Below, piece by piece: positions 1 through 6,787 of a stretch of DNA of 64,000 bases. Numbering within the stretch: position 1 is the first letter of the stretch; every line of letters begins with the position of its first letter. Source of the DNA: Acidobacteria bacterium 28-1 (lineage in GTDB: Bacteria > Acidobacteriota > Blastocatellia > Pyrinomonadales > Pyrinomonadaceae); contig MWYZ01000107.1 in assembly GCA_002050365.1 (NCBI GenBank), positions 1 to 64,000 of the forward strand. The letters run 5' to 3'. Below the pieces are notes generated by a model, which saw only the letters and a program-made list of their open reading frames with translations, was not told where the DNA came from and searched no databases. The translations under genes were made by a program, and so were the position numbers.

Positions 1-79
1 TCTCTTCGCCAACTAAATACTCGTGATAACTCAATTCGTTGCCATTGTCATCGGTTAAAGTTACTTTTAATTGTGCCAT
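1..79 (-). CDS. Partial hypothetical protein (N-terminus only)
   Basis: An ATG on the minus strand at 79-77 opens a frame that runs off the left edge, giving 26 residues that begin MAQLKVTLTDDNGNEL. No family is recognisable from so short a piece. It lies downstream of the lemA terminator hairpin, so it is probably its own transcription unit. The start is supported only by the open frame and plausible composition. Confidence 0.45.
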   Translation of the reverse strand, partial: MAQLKVTLTDDNGNELSYHEYLVGEE

Positions 80-148
80 TTTTCTATGTTACACTCTTGG
101 CACGAATTATTTACAGTAACTAAAAATCCCGATGCGATTGTAACATAA

Positions 149-182
149 AAGGCTTGCCCGTATGAATTGACGGGCAAGCCTT
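149..182 (-). terminator. Rho-independent terminator after lemA
   Basis: A perfect 13-bp stem (149-161 pairing with 170-182) with an 8-nt loop lies 40 nt downstream of the lemA stop. Read on the minus strand it is followed by a short T run. Confidence 0.8.
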
Positions 183-221
183 ATGACCATTGCGCAATGT
201 GCAGTTCGCGCGGATTTTAGT

Positions 222-848
222 TTATTTGTTGGCGTTGTTTTTCCGTAAAGCATCCGGGTTGCCGATGTCGGGTGCTTGTTTGGCAGAATCGTCGGCTTTA
301 AAGAAAGGTTCTTCCTTAAATCCTAACATTCCAGCCGTCAGAACAGCGGGAAAAGAATTTCGCGTCGTATTGTAAGCCGTAACCCCGTCGTTATAATCAA
401 GCCGAGCAACGTTGATTCGATTTTCCGTTCCAGAAAGTTCATTCTGGACGTTCATAAACGCTTCGTTTGAACGAAGAACAGGATAATTTTCCTGCAAACT
501 CAACAGCCGTCCGATTGTTCCGCCGAAACTATTATTGGCTTCAATTACCGCTTGTTTTTGTTCCGGCGTTTTATCGCCGTCTGCGCCTTGCGGCGGGGCT
601 TGCGTCGCATTTAACAGACGCGAACGAGCGTCGGCGATTTGACCGAAAACCTCCTGCTCCTGGATTGCCGACATCTGCGCGGCTTTGACCAGATTCGGAA
701 TCAAATCCGCTCGTCTCTGCATCGCGCTTTCGACATTTGCCCATTTACCTTTCACGCCTTGCTGTTTGGCAGTCAAATCGTTGTAACTGCAACCGCTCAA
801 AGCGAAAGCGATAATCATTGTAACTGTTAATAAAACTACTTTTTTCAT
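222..848 (-). CDS. lemA: LemA family lipoprotein
   Basis: The 208-residue protein starts with a lipoprotein signal peptide ending in the lipobox LSGC (Cys about 20), so it is probably lipid-anchored in the envelope. The rest is the helical LemA domain, recognisable from the N-terminal 'W..V...QRR.DLIPNLV' pattern and the later 'LNVARLDYND' type helix. LemA proteins are helical-bundle membrane proteins of unclear function, often encoded beside TPM/YgcG proteins; a YgcG-type gene lies 1.4 kb upstream on the same strand here. A good Shine-Dalgarno (AAGGAG) precedes the ATG. It is the last gene of the minus-strand run and is followed by a strong terminator. Confidence 0.9.
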   Translation of the reverse strand: MKKVVLLTVTMIIAFALSGCSYNDLTAKQQGVKGKWANVESAMQRRADLIPNLVKAAQMSAIQEQEVFGQIADARSRLLNATQAPPQGADGDKTPEQKQAVIEANNSFGGTIGRLLSLQENYPVLRSNEAFMNVQNELSGTENRINVARLDYNDGVTAYNTTRNSFPAVLTAGMLGFKEEPFFKADDSAKQAPDIGNPDALRKNNANK

Positions 849-863
849 TTCTAATTTCTCCTT

Positions 864-1484
864 TTAATTGATAATGTCAATACCGTAAACCAGCGGACGC
901 GAATTGGGCGGAAAAATTACGTCTTCGTAAATTTCGCGCATCTCAATTTCACACTCAAGCGACTCAATCTTTACTTTCTCGTCCAGATCGTTAAATTCAA
1001 AATGCTTCCAAGAACCGTCGTTTTGTTTGATAAACTGTGCGACGTTCGGATGCTCTGTTGAAACAAGCAGATATTCGCCGAAACTTTCGATTGATTTGTA
1101 ATAAGTGAACTTACTGCCGCGATCAAACGCTTCGGTTGACGGCGACAAAATCTCCACAATCAAACTCGGATTCAATAACATCTGCTGTTTGCCGACGAAT
1201 TCAAATTTTGCTTCTCCGCACAAAGCCGATAAATCGGGATAACGATACGGCGGAAACGATGGAACTTTGACGCGCATATCAGCTAAAAACGCCCGACATT
1301 TGCGCCCGCGAAGTTTCAAGCGTAAATAAAAATGTATATTACTTTGAATGTTGTCGTGTTCATTGCTTGCGCCTGCCATCGCCCAAACTTCGCCGTCGCA
1401 GAATTCATAACGAATTTCGTCGGTGCTTTGTTCGAGTTCCAGATACTCTTCCAAAGTATAAATCGGTTTTGGCAATGCAGACAT
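864..1484 (-). CDS. Uma2 family (DUF820) PD-(D/E)XK nuclease-like protein
   Basis: The 206 residues match the Uma2/DUF820 fold. An N-terminal 'YTLEEYLELE' segment is followed by 'YEFCDGEVWAMAGAS..H', then 'YRYPDLSALCGE' carrying the conserved Asp, and 'PSLIVEILSPSTEAFDRGSK', which holds the catalytic Glu and the typical SPST/D..K end. Members are predicted PD-(D/E)XK restriction-like nucleases found in many copies in cyanobacteria and Acidobacteriota; their biological role is unknown. AGAGGAAG precedes the ATG. It sits 9 nt after the nucleotidyltransferase and 15 nt before lemA, so the three are probably co-transcribed. Confidence 0.85.
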   Translation of the reverse strand: MSALPKPIYTLEEYLELEQSTDEIRYEFCDGEVWAMAGASNEHDNIQSNIHFYLRLKLRGRKCRAFLADMRVKVPSFPPYRYPDLSALCGEAKFEFVGKQQMLLNPSLIVEILSPSTEAFDRGSKFTYYKSIESFGEYLLVSTEHPNVAQFIKQNDGSWKHFEFNDLDEKVKIESLECEIEMREIYEDVIFPPNSRPLVYGIDIIN

Positions 1485-1493
1485 AACTTCCTC

Positions 1494-2213
1494 TTAACCT
1501 TCTCCAACTTTATCAACCGCTTCGATGACCCGTTCAATTTCGCGCATATAATCGGCGAAAAGCTGATTAGCGGAAATTTCATCAAGCATCTTAGATGAAT
1601 TATTTTCACGAATCTCCAAAATTTTTTCAAACGGTTCACCGTCTATTTTTAATTGGCGAACGGTTGCCGCGACAATTTCACGTTTAGCAATCGGCGGCTC
1701 GAAATCGTGAATTAAAAGGACGGCGCGAAACAGCGTGGTAAAACTCGAAAGACTATTTGCCATTAGATTCACTAAGCCGTCAACCGATGTGGACGCGGAA
1801 ATATAGCGTCGGCGCAACTTAATCAATTTGCTTCGGAGTTCGTATTCGGTTTGATGGCGCAAAAATTCGTCGGAAATGTTCAGATTGGTTAAAACGTCCG
1901 CGCCGTATAAAATTTTGCGGGCGCGTTCCATCTGGTGAAATTCGATTGGGAAAACATCCGCCGCGTTTTGCAATTCACCGACAGTAAAATATACGGGAAT
2001 CGGATGACCGAGTTTGTTCCATTCGCGCATCGGGGCTTGCGCCGCCCGTAAATCTTTTGGTGTGATTTTATGCAGGGCAATCAGTAGATTGTAATCCGAT
2101 TGTTTCTGCACAAAATCGCCCGTCGCCGCCGAACCATACAAAACAACGGAAGCGAGATTTTTGCCGTGCGTCGCTCTTAAATCGTCAATAAATGCGTCAA
2201 ACTGATGTTTCAT
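1494..2213 (-). CDS. Pol-beta-like nucleotidyltransferase domain protein
   Basis: The 239-residue protein carries the minimal nucleotidyltransferase signature near residue 27: 'LYGSAATGDF' followed by 'SDYNLLI', equivalent to GSxxxG...SDxDLL. The third acidic position is less certain. The C-terminal half is helical with no recognised domain. Such proteins may act as AMP/nucleotide transferases on proteins, RNA or small molecules, or as the toxin part of HEPN/MNT-like pairs. No HEPN antitoxin partner is visible here; the neighbours are a Uma2 nuclease and a YgcG protein. A heptamer repeat array occupies the place of the ribosome binding site directly before the ATG. Confidence 0.75.
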   Translation of the reverse strand: MKHQFDAFIDDLRATHGKNLASVVLYGSAATGDFVQKQSDYNLLIALHKITPKDLRAAQAPMREWNKLGHPIPVYFTVGELQNAADVFPIEFHQMERARKILYGADVLTNLNISDEFLRHQTEYELRSKLIKLRRRYISASTSVDGLVNLMANSLSSFTTLFRAVLLIHDFEPPIAKREIVAATVRQLKIDGEPFEKILEIRENNSSKMLDEISANQLFADYMREIERVIEAVDKVGEG

Positions 2214-2215
2214 AA

Positions 2216-2285
2216 GTCAAAGTTCAAAGTTCAAAGTTCAAGGTTCAAGGTTGATTGTAAAACTTTGAACCTTGAACTTTGAACT
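2216..2285. repeat. Inverted heptamer array (AAAGTTC family)
   Basis: The left arm (about 2216-2252) is a run of AAAGTTC/AAGGTTC heptamers. The right arm (about 2260-2285) is the reverse-complement set, with an 8-nt spacer between. It fills nearly the whole gap between the YgcG stop and the nucleotidyltransferase start. The same unit recurs at 35637-35670. Confidence 0.85.
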
Positions 2286-2289
2286 GATT

Positions 2290-3198
2290 TTACCAATCGC
2301 TGCCGCCGCCGCCGCCGCCAAAATCGCCTCCGCCGCCGAAGCCGCCCCAACTGTCGCCGCCGCCCGACGATGAACCGCCCCAACCACCTGAAGATGAACC
2401 GCCGCTTGAGCCGCTCGTCAAAATCGAGCCGACAATCCACGGCAGAGCCGAAGCCGCGCCGCCACCGCCGCCAAATCCGCCGCCGCGCCAATCGTCATCA
2501 TCATCCCGATTTCTTTTCGATGAACCGAAACGACCGAAAATCGTTAGCAAAATTACAAAAAGGACAATTAAACAAATCACAATGTTACAGATTGAAAGAG
2601 AACTTTCTTTTTTTTTAGGTTGATTAGTCGTTTCTGCAACGGGAGCGTTGCCATTTCCTTTTGACTCAATCGTGCGAATATAGGCTTCGATTAAATCCGT
2701 AATGCCTTTGCCGTAATTGCCTTGCCGAAATGCTGGAACGAGATATTGGCGTTGCAAACTTGTCGTCAAACCGTCAGGTAATTCATCTTCCAAATCCTTA
2801 CTGACTTGCACATAAGCCTTGCGGTCGTCAATGGCGATAAACAGCAAAGCACTCGGATTGTCCTGTTCTTTTGAGCCGATTTTCCAGCCGCGCGCCACTG
2901 CCAGCGAATAATCGAAAATCGGACGTTCGCCCGTTGTTTTGACTATCGCTACCGCAAGTTCTACTTTCGGATTGGTTTTATCTCGAAACTCAATCAATTG
3001 CTGTTCGAGTGCTTGTTTTGTGTTCGCGTCCAACACATTTGCATAATCCATTACGGGGCTGGTCGGCGCGGGCAAAGGCGATTCGTTGATTGAAAACGGC
3101 GCGGAATTATTTTGTGAATAGGCTGTCAAACTCATCAAACCTAAAAGCAAGACGAGGAACAAAGCCTGAAATGTCGCTGATGAAAATCTTTTTTTCAT
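2290..3198 (-). CDS. TPM-domain (YgcG-like) membrane protein
   Basis: The 302 residues show an N-terminal signal peptide (about 1-29) and a TPM/DUF477 domain (about 48-175), recognisable from 'VMDYANVLDANTKQALEQQL' and the later 'ALLFIAIDDRKAYVQVS'. A single membrane span follows at about 203-222, then a long Gly/Ser-rich tail ending GGGGGGSDW. This is the standard YgcG layout, with the TPM domain outside the cytoplasm. The family's function is not settled (acid phosphatase in plants, photosystem repair, envelope biogenesis) and it commonly accompanies LemA. No clear ribosome binding site is seen. It is the first gene of the run toward lemA. Confidence 0.87.
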   Translation of the reverse strand: MKKRFSSATFQALFLVLLLGLMSLTAYSQNNSAPFSINESPLPAPTSPVMDYANVLDANTKQALEQQLIEFRDKTNPKVELAVAIVKTTGERPIFDYSLAVARGWKIGSKEQDNPSALLFIAIDDRKAYVQVSKDLEDELPDGLTTSLQRQYLVPAFRQGNYGKGITDLIEAYIRTIESKGNGNAPVAETTNQPKKKESSLSICNIVICLIVLFVILLTIFGRFGSSKRNRDDDDDWRGGGFGGGGGAASALPWIVGSILTSGSSGGSSSGGWGGSSSGGGDSWGGFGGGGDFGGGGGGSDW

Positions 3199-3221
3199 TA
3201 TCTTTAAAATCTATTTCATTA

Positions 3222-4575
3222 AATCCTATCACATTTACGAATATTCTCGTGCAATGTTCTAACTTTCTAAAACTCTACGCAAGGTGTAGTGGATAACAAA
3301 AAATAGCGCAACGCCCGCAAACACTGACATCGAAACCAGCGGACGCTTGCCGCCGTGATGATTGACTTCGGGAATCAAATCGCTTGCCGCAACGTAAATC
3401 GTCACGCCGCAGGCAATCGGAAGAGCATACGCAACGGTCAAGCCGATGTTTGCGCCGATAAAATAAAAAATTAAAACGCCTAGAACGGTCGTCAGCCCGA
3501 CAAGGGAAGTTGCAATTAAGACTTCTTTGCGCCCTTTTCCTGCCGCCAGAACCATTGAGGCAATCGTAAAACCTTCGGGAAACTTGTGCAAAAAAACGGC
3601 GATAAAAACCAAGATGCCAACTTTATAATCAACCTGCGCAGCGGCGGCAATTGAAACTCCGTCGAAAAATGTATGAATGAGAAGTCCGCCGATTGCCGTG
3701 TAAGCCGACGAAGTTGAAATCAGATATTCCGCGTGAACTTCTTCGCCGAGATGAAAATGCGGTGCAATCGTATGTTCAAAAAACTGCGTCAGAAGATAAC
3801 CGATGAGAAGCAGAATCATTGGAAAAATCAAAGCTTCGGCAGTTTGGGAATTCGTCTTTTTTAGCCAAAGTTCAATCACTTCCGGCAAAACGTCAATAAT
3901 CCTATCACATTTACGAATATTCTCGTGCAATGTTCTAACTTTCTAAAACTCTACGCAAGGTGTAGTGGATAACAAAAAATAGCGCAACGCCCGCAAACAC
4001 TGACATCGAAACCAGCGGACGCTTGCCGCCGTGATGATTGACTTCGGGAATCAAATCGCTTGCCGCAACGTAAATCGTCACGCCGCAGGCAATCGGAAGA
4101 GCATACGCAACGGTCAAGCCGATGTTTGCGCCGATAAAATAAAAAATTAAAACGCCTAGAACGGTCGTCAGCCCGACAAGGGAAGTTGCAATTAAGACTT
4201 CTTTGCGCCCTTTTCCTGCCGCCAGAACCATTGAGGCAATCGTAAAACCTTCGGGAAACTTGTGCAAAAAAACGGCGATAAAAACCAAGATGCCAACTTT
4301 ATAATCAACCTGCGCAGCGGCGGCAATTGAAACTCCGTCGAAAAATGTATGAATGAGAAGTCCGCCGATTGCCGTGTAAGCCGACGAAGTTGAAATCAGA
4401 TATTCCGCGTGAACTTCTTCGCCGAGATGAAAATGCGGTGCAATCGTATGTTCAAAAAACTGCGTCAGAAGATAACCGATGAGAAGCAGAATCATTGGAA
4501 AAATCAAAGCTTCGGCAGTTTGGGAATTCGTCTTTTTTAGCCAAAGTTCAATCACTTCCGGCAAAACGTCAATAA
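3222..4575. repeat. 676-bp direct tandem duplication covering most of the ZIP gene
   Basis: The sequence from 3222 to 3899 recurs from 3898 to 4575 at an offset of exactly 676 bp, with a 2-nt overlap (AA) at the junction. I found no mismatch between the copies where I compared them, and their translations are identical over about 211 residues. The duplicated unit holds the 3' three quarters of the ZIP gene plus 37 bp downstream. Either the event is very recent or it is an assembly artefact. Confidence 0.9.
3259..3930 (-). pseudogene. 5'-truncated second copy of the ZIP transporter
   Basis: This 223-residue frame is identical to the full-length ZIP protein from 'DVLPEVIELWLKK' to the end, but its first 56 or so residues are replaced by a 12-residue leader (MHENIRKCDRII) created by the duplication junction. 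It therefore lacks the first two membrane helices while keeping the metal-binding helices with HTFFDG and HKFPEG. It lies 4 bp downstream of the intact copy on the same strand, so it could be co-transcribed. A functional transporter is unlikely. I treat it as a gene fragment produced by tandem duplication. Confidence 0.75.
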
Positions 4576-4738
4576 AACTGACAGCAAGCATAAAGCCTGC
4601 GCCCAAAGCCAAAATATATTTGAGTATTTTTTTGTAAGTTTTATGAACGCCGACGGGAAACAAAATCAAGCCGCCCAACACGTTTGCCAACGCCGCAACG
4701 ATGCCGAAGATGAGAAGCTGAGCCAGACTTGTATTCAT
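3935..4738 (-). CDS. ZIP family divalent metal transporter (ZupT-like)
   Basis: The 267-residue polytopic protein has the ZIP family hallmarks: 'LALGAGFMLAVSFIDVLPEV' in helix 2, 'HTFFDGVSIAAA' in helix 4 and 'HKFPEGFTIASM' in helix 5. The His, Glu and Asp residues of these two helices form the transport site. ZIP proteins bring zinc, iron or other divalent metals into the cytoplasm. It is read divergently from the dcw cluster. An AT-rich dyad at 4890-4912 in the shared upstream region could be a metalloregulator site. A truncated duplicate follows directly downstream. Confidence 0.9.
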   Translation of the reverse strand: MNTSLAQLLIFGIVAALANVLGGLILFPVGVHKTYKKILKYILALGAGFMLAVSFIDVLPEVIELWLKKTNSQTAEALIFPMILLLIGYLLTQFFEHTIAPHFHLGEEVHAEYLISTSSAYTAIGGLLIHTFFDGVSIAAAAQVDYKVGILVFIAVFLHKFPEGFTIASMVLAAGKGRKEVLIATSLVGLTTVLGVLIFYFIGANIGLTVAYALPIACGVTIYVAASDLIPEVNHHGGKRPLVSMSVFAGVALFFVIHYTLRRVLES

Positions 4739-4874
4739 AGTAAGTCGTTTAAAAATCGGAATATAAACTGTATCGCAAACCTTTCGGAATTGAAAACAAA
4801 ACGAGCGGAAATTAAGACAAAAAAAACGCCTGAAAATTAAACACTTGATTAAGTAGAAAAAATGGAAATAATGC

Positions 4875-4904
4875 TTGACAGGCGATAAATAATAATCGTA
4901 AGAT
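4875..4904 (+). promoter_or_regulatory. Sigma-70-type promoter for the dcw cluster
   Basis: A perfect -35 box TTGACA (4875-4880), an 18-nt spacer and a -10 box TAAGAT (4899-4904) read toward rsmH. It is the best promoter match ahead of the cluster and predicts a leader of about 280 nt. Confidence 0.6.
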
Positions 4905-4912
4905 GCTTATTA
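4890..4912. promoter_or_regulatory. AT-rich dyad overlapping the -10 box
   Basis: The arms TAATAA (4890-4895) and TTATTA (4907-4912) are separated by 11 nt and cover the -10 box. Size and composition resemble Fur/Zur/MntR-type operators, and it lies between a ZIP metal transporter and the dcw cluster. No regulator gene is adjacent, so this is only a candidate. Confidence 0.3.
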
Positions 4913-5195
4913 ATTAGTTGAAAACGGTTCGAAACGGGGTTTGGGCTGAAAAAAAATTCCACAAAGGTAGTGTTTAAGTTTAAGCACTTTTCCCAAATAA
5001 AGTTTTTGACGAATACAACTCGAAAATAATGGAGCGATTTTACAAGACAGGACGGTCAAAGAATTCAATTTCCCTTCGTAAAATCGGTCGAATAATTTAA
5101 TTTTAAGATTTGTAGTAACGATTTGATAAGCAAAATTCGACGCTCTTCGTGTGTCAGCTGACCGATTGAGACTAATTCGTCTAGGTTCTTTGATT

Positions 5196-6149
5196 ATGCC
5201 GATAAACATTGACGAAAACATCCATAAATCGGTTTTACTGGCGGAAACAGTCAAACTGCTTAAGCCGCAAGCTGCTGAAATCTTCGTTGACGCAACTCTC
5301 GGTTTGGGCGGACACGCAGAGGCAATACTGTCGGATTCCGAAAAAACGCGAGTTCTCGGAATTGACCAAGACCTCGAAGCAATTGAATTTGCTAAGCGAC
5401 GATTGGAAAAATTCGGCGATAGAATTCAGATTTTTCACCAGAATTTTTCAAATATAAAACAAGTTTTGGCGAAAGTCGGAATTGATAAGATTGACGGCTT
5501 GATAGCGGATTTAGGCGTTTCCTCCTTGCAGTTTGACAGCCAATCGCGCGGTTTTAGTTTTCGGTTTGACGCGCCGCTCGATATGCGTATGAACACCGAT
5601 TCGGACACGGAAACCGCCGCCGATTTGCTCGCCACGCTCTCTGAATTTGAAATTGCGCGAATAATTTACGAATACGGCGAGGAAAGATTATCGCGCCGAA
5701 TTGCCAGCCGAATAGTTTGGAAAAGAGAGCAGGGCGAGCCGATAAAACGGACGAAAGAGCTTGCCGCATTAGTTGAAAAAGCGATTGGCAGCGGCAAAAA
5801 AGATAAAATTCATCCGGCGACGCGCACCTTTCAGGCATTGAGAATTGCGGTTAACGGCGAGCTTGAAATTTTAGAGCAGTTTATCCGCGACAGCGTAGAA
5901 ATTTTGAAAAAGGACGGGCGACTTGTGTTGATAACTTTTCATTCTTTAGAAGACCGAATCGTTAAGCATACTTTCCAAAAACTCGCTGGGAAATGTTTTT
6001 GTCCGCCGCGACTTCCAAAATGTGTCTGCGGCGCAAGTAAAGAAATCGAGATTTTAACGCGCAAACCGATTGTTCCGACTGAGGCGGAAATTGAAGAAAA
6101 TCCTCGCGCCCGAAGCGCAAAACTCCGCGCTTGTTTGAAATTAACCTAG
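5196..6149 (+). CDS. rsmH: 16S rRNA (cytosine1402-N4)-methyltransferase
   Basis: RsmH (MraW) methylates the N4 of C1402 in the 16S rRNA P site, using SAM, and is usually an early gene of the dcw cluster. The protein opens HKSVLLAETVKLL, carries the SAM motif 'DATLGLGGHAEAIL' (about residues 32-45) and later 'GLIADLGVSSLQFD', 'GFSFRFDAPLDMRM' and 'LVLITFHSLEDRIVKH', all typical of the family. The ATG at 5196 gives 317 residues, the usual size. A longer frame from a GTG at 5151 adds 15 residues without homology. First gene of the plus-strand division cluster. Confidence 0.95.
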   Translation: MPINIDENIHKSVLLAETVKLLKPQAAEIFVDATLGLGGHAEAILSDSEKTRVLGIDQDLEAIEFAKRRLEKFGDRIQIFHQNFSNIKQVLAKVGIDKIDGLIADLGVSSLQFDSQSRGFSFRFDAPLDMRMNTDSDTETAADLLATLSEFEIARIIYEYGEERLSRRIASRIVWKREQGEPIKRTKELAALVEKAIGSGKKDKIHPATRTFQALRIAVNGELEILEQFIRDSVEILKKDGRLVLITFHSLEDRIVKHTFQKLAGKCFCPPRLPKCVCGASKEIEILTRKPIVPTEAEIEENPRARSAKLRACLKLT

Positions 6150-6178
6150 CAAATTAATTCTGATTATTAAGAGAAAAT

Positions 6179-6721
6179 ATGTCCCCAAAAAAACTTCCCA
6201 ACAAAAATAAAACTCAACGCTCCGAAGGCAATTCGATTCCGTGGCGATATTGTTTCTTAACGCTCGCCTGCGGATTGATCCTTGTCGTCGGCTTTTTCTT
6301 TGCGGCACGCCAACATTTTTCGTCCATTGATTTCGGAATCAAGAATTCTAAATTACGCAAGCAAATCGAAGAACTTGAATCCAGCAAGCGAAGACTTATT
6401 CTCGCTAAAGAAATTGCTCTTTCACCAGCCGAGATAAAAAAAGCGGCGCAAAAGATTGGTCTGCGGGAAATGACGGCAAGCAATATTGAAGTCTACCGCC
6501 CAAACGCCGATTCGACGGAAAAACCAATAGAAAAACCAAAGGTAGAAAAAGCGGTTGAAGAAAAAGTAAAACAAGTCGGTTCGGCAAAATCAGAAGAAAT
6601 TAAAAAAGAAGATCAAAAGCCCGAAAAGGAAATCCAAGCGGAAAGGAAATTGCAAGAGGACAAAGACAAGGCGAATAAAGAAAAAAAAGATAAACTTAAA
6701 ATGCAAATCGCTAAGAAATAA
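6179..6721 (+). CDS. ftsL: FtsL-like septum protein with long charged tail
   Basis: The 180-residue protein sits between rsmH and ftsI, the normal place of ftsL. It has a short basic cytoplasmic end, one membrane span (about 25-43) and a leucine-zipper-like coiled coil (about 50-80, 'LRKQIEELESSKRRLILAKEIA'). The segment ending 'AAQKIGLREMTASNIEVY' resembles the end of the FtsL domain. FtsL forms a complex with FtsQ and FtsB that activates FtsW/FtsI at the septum. Unusually, about 75 further residues, almost only Lys, Glu and Gln, follow on the periplasmic side. AAGAGA precedes the ATG. Assignment rests on position and topology, since FtsL sequences diverge strongly. Confidence 0.8.
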   Translation: MSPKKLPNKNKTQRSEGNSIPWRYCFLTLACGLILVVGFFFAARQHFSSIDFGIKNSKLRKQIEELESSKRRLILAKEIALSPAEIKKAAQKIGLREMTASNIEVYRPNADSTEKPIEKPKVEKAVEEKVKQVGSAKSEEIKKEDQKPEKEIQAERKLQEDKDKANKEKKDKLKMQIAKK

Positions 6722-6787
6722 GACGATTTACCGCAAAGCCTGAAATCTAGTAAAGAAAGTTTCGACAGAAAAAAAAGAATTTGAAAG

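Larger units (their letters stand above)
4739..5195. other. Divergent spacer between the ZIP gene and the dcw cluster
   Basis: No gene is seen in this 457-bp stretch. It holds a sigma-70-like promoter toward rsmH (4875-4904), an overlapping dyad (4890-4912) and then an untranslated leader of roughly 280 nt. mraZ, which usually stands here, is absent: no frame with its N-terminal pattern was found, and none of its GTGGG-type operator repeats. Confidence 0.6.

Noticed and set aside
2300-2500. Arg-rich frames opposite the Gly-rich YgcG tail
   Set aside because: They are antisense shadows of GGC/GGA codons without start signals or homology.
4920-4945. GGTTCGAAAC stretch as a tRNA T-loop
   Set aside because: No acceptor, D-arm or anticodon stem can be built around it, so no tRNA is called.
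5028-5099. Small frame in the rsmH leader as a possible mraZ remnant
   Set aside because: Its 23-residue translation shows no MraZ pattern and has no ribosome binding site.
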